Shown here: piece after piece, positions 62,824 through 64,000 of the stretch
How positions within the stretch are numbered: the first letter of the stretch is position 1
Layout: each line of letters begins with the position of its first letter
From: Johnsonella sp.
GTDB lineage: Bacteria > Bacillota > Clostridia > Lachnospirales > Lachnospiraceae
Reading direction: 5' to 3'
Length of the DNA: 64,000 nucleotides
NCBI GenBank assembly: GCA_030529445.1
Contig: JAUMWW010000007.1
Location: 1 to 64,000 of the forward strand
The notes under the pieces: generated by a model
What the model saw: only the letters and a program-made list of their open reading frames with translations
The model's database searches: none
Told to the model about the DNA's origin: nothing
Position numbers and translations under genes: made by a program

Positions 62824-63306
62824 TTATTTTACTCTCTGTATATCCAAAATTTTATATTCGGATTTTCCCGCCTGCGTCTCTACAATTACTTTATCTCCTA
62901 CCTTCTTGCCGATCAAAGCGCGTCCCACCGGAGATTCGTTGCTGATCTTTCCCTCCATGGAATTGACTTCCATCGAGCCCACGATCGTAAAATCTATCTC
63001 TTCTTCGTATTCCTTATCGTAAACCTTCACGAGGCAGCCTACGCTGATCGTATCCAGATCCACCTCATCTTCCACAACGACGATCGCATTTTTCAGCAGG
63101 TTTTCCAAATGGTCTATACGACTCTGTATATCTCTCTGTTCGTCCTTAGCCGCATCATACTCTGCATTTTCGGAAAGGTCTCCCTGCTCCCTCGCCTCTC
63201 TGAGCTTCTCGGAAATTTCCTTTCTTCTGTTAACCTTAAGGTCCTGAAGCTCATCTTCATATTTTTTAAGACCTGAATAGGTAAGTATGTTTTTCTTTTC
63301 AGACAT
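62824..63306 (-). CDS. greA: Transcription elongation factor GreA
   Basis: Rescues backtracked RNA polymerase by stimulating transcript cleavage. N-terminal coiled coil with the tip acidic pair in LSENAEYDAAKDEQ, C-terminal domain with VGRALIGKKVGDKVIVETQAG. 160 residues is normal. First gene of the greA-lysS unit, from a consensus promoter. Confidence 0.96.
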   Translation of the reverse strand: MSEKKNILTYSGLKKYEDELQDLKVNRRKEISEKLREAREQGDLSENAEYDAAKDEQRDIQSRIDHLENLLKNAIVVVEDEVDLDTISVGCLVKVYDKEYEEEIDFTIVGSMEVNSMEGKISNESPVGRALIGKKVGDKVIVETQAGKSEYKILDIQRVK

Positions 63307-63364
63307 TTCGCACCTCTATCTCCTGTTTATTACAAATATATAATGCAACTTTTTATTCCGTGCA

Positions 63365-63393
63365 ATTATACCCTCTCTCCTTATGATTGTCAA
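63365..63393 (-). promoter_or_regulatory. Promoter of greA-lysS
   Basis: TTGACA (63388-63393), 17 bases, TATAAT (63365-63370) on the minus strand, a full consensus match. Confidence 0.85.
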
Positions 63394-63410
63394 GAAAGTA
63401 TGTTAATAAA

Positions 63411-63477
63411 AAAACCTCGCGGAGTGCCGCATTTCAAGTCTTTTTCCATGATCTGCCCCGGCACTTTTCAGGTTTTC
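63411..63477 (-). terminator. Terminator after dus
   Basis: On the minus strand AAAACCT ... AGTGCCG, loop, CGGCACT ... AGGTTTTTTT form a two-part stem ended by a T run, directly after the stop codon of the dus gene. Confidence 0.75.
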
Positions 63478-63478
63478 T

Positions 63479-64000
63479 TTATAAGGCAGAAATCATTGCT
63501 CTGATTTCCTCCGCTTTCTCCAGATGATTGATCCGGTTCCGGAATTTCGCCGCATCTTTAAATCCGTGGGTATACCACGCAATATGCTTCCGCATCTGCC
63601 TGATGCCCATATATTCTCCCTCATGCTCGATCTGCATATCCAAATGTCTCAGCATCATCGCCTTGATCGTTTCGTGATTTGCCGGCTTTGCCTCTTCCCC
63701 CTTTTCCAGATAAGCCCTGATTCGGGAGAAAATCCAGGGATCCCCCTGAGCTGCCCTTGCAAGCATCACTCCGTCGCAGCCGGTTTCCTCCAGCATGCGT
63801 TTTGCATCTTTTCCGCTTCTGATATCCCCGTTGCCGATGACGGGGATCTTCACCGCTTTTTTGACCTCCCGGATAATGCTCCAGTCCGCACTGCCGCTGT
63901 AGAACTGCTCTCTGGTTCTTGCATGCAGGGCAATTGCCGCCACACCGCAGCTCTCCGCTATCCTTGCGATTTCCGCCGCATTGATGTTTGCCTCGTCAAA
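63479..64000 (-). CDS. dus: tRNA-dihydrouridine synthase, 3' part (partial)
   Basis: The frame runs beyond the right edge of the window. The visible C-terminal 173 residues contain the flavin-binding barrel region ALHARTREQFYSGSADW, PVIGNGDIRSGKDAKRM and GCDGVMLARAAQGDPWIF, typical of DusB-like enzymes that reduce uridines in tRNA with FMN and NADPH. The C-terminal helical domain follows. The frame continues without a stop to 64000, so the GTG at 63943 is not the start. Confidence 0.93.
   Translation of the reverse strand, partial: FDEANINAAEIARIAESCGVAAIALHARTREQFYSGSADWSIIREVKKAVKIPVIGNGDIRSGKDAKRMLEETGCDGVMLARAAQGDPWIFSRIRAYLEKGEEAKPANHETIKAMMLRHLDMQIEHEGEYMGIRQMRKHIAWYTHGFKDAAKFRNRINHLEKAEEIRAMISAL

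Noticed and set aside
1-64000. CRISPR arrays, IS elements, rRNA or tRNA genes
   Set aside because: No regular spaced repeats, transposase motifs, rRNA sequence or tRNA cloverleaf were recognised, apart from the tRNA-like end of tmRNA.

Overview
The window looks like a chromosomal segment of an anaerobic Firmicute, most probably Clostridia of the Lachnospiraceae type. The grounds are the gene orders tig-clpP-clpX-lon-engB, rimP-nusA-ylxR-ylxQ-infB-rbfA-nrnA-truB-ribF and ylxM-ffh-rpsP-khpA-rimM-trmD, Gram-positive style strong Shine-Dalgarno sites, TTGACA/TATAAT promoters, and a single-membrane lipoprotein-type transporter. This placement is inferred from gene content and not from a database search. 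Most genes lie on the minus strand.

Layout. 0.1-4.7 kb: DUF1292 protein, a UvrD-type helicase, gltX and a superoxide dismutase with its own palindromic promoter. 5.0-6.3 kb: a small cargo of low-GC orphan genes and a broken ADP-ribosyltransferase gene next to the 3' end of ssrA (tmRNA), a classic integration site. 6.4-11.1 kb: ssrA, a TM1586-type nitroreductase, smpB, rnr, secG (trans-translation and RNA decay). 11.1-17.4 kb: engB, lon, clpX, clpP, tig (protein quality control). 17.5-27.1 kb: rpsO, a DUF805 protein and the nusA-infB operon (ribosome assembly, translation initiation, RNA modification). 27.3-31.7 kb: galK, a DegV protein, and a two-component system whose regulator overlaps trmD. 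31.7-35.5 kb: the ffh-rpsP-trmD operon. 35.7-39.6 kb: a LysR regulator divergent from a two-gene unit, an atypical IlvD/Edd protein and an ornithine-cyclodeaminase-family protein. 39.7-42.5 kb: a 914-residue protein with RNA-polymerase alpha-CTD-like and sigma-region-4-like parts, preceded by an 11-codon leader ORF. 42.6-48.5 kb: TetR/DUF2871 unit, tandem DUF4230 proteins with a 25-residue membrane peptide, and a large DUF2339 membrane protein. 48.6-54.9 kb: the most striking locus. 55.2-60.6 kb: MATE pump, DUF1097, nitroreductase plus rhodanese lipoprotein, a YjbR-MGMT fusion, a DIP1984-like protein and a small XRE regulator. 60.9-64 kb: lysS with a C-terminal tRNA-binding domain, greA, and the 3' part of a dus gene.

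Main candidate for a new system. Genes at 48.6-54.9 kb form one apparent operon: a NifH-like ATPase, two nitrogenase component-1-like proteins, and a FecBCD-type lipoprotein/permease/ATPase importer. It is read from a consensus TTGACA-N17-TATAAT promoter whose start site is covered by a 19-base sequence matching the DtxR/IdeR iron-box pattern at 15 of 19 positions. No nifB, nifE or nifN is present in the window, so a dinitrogen-fixing role is unlikely. The arrangement suggests a metal-regulated reductase acting on an imported ligand, for example a chelate or tetrapyrrole. The substrate is unknown.
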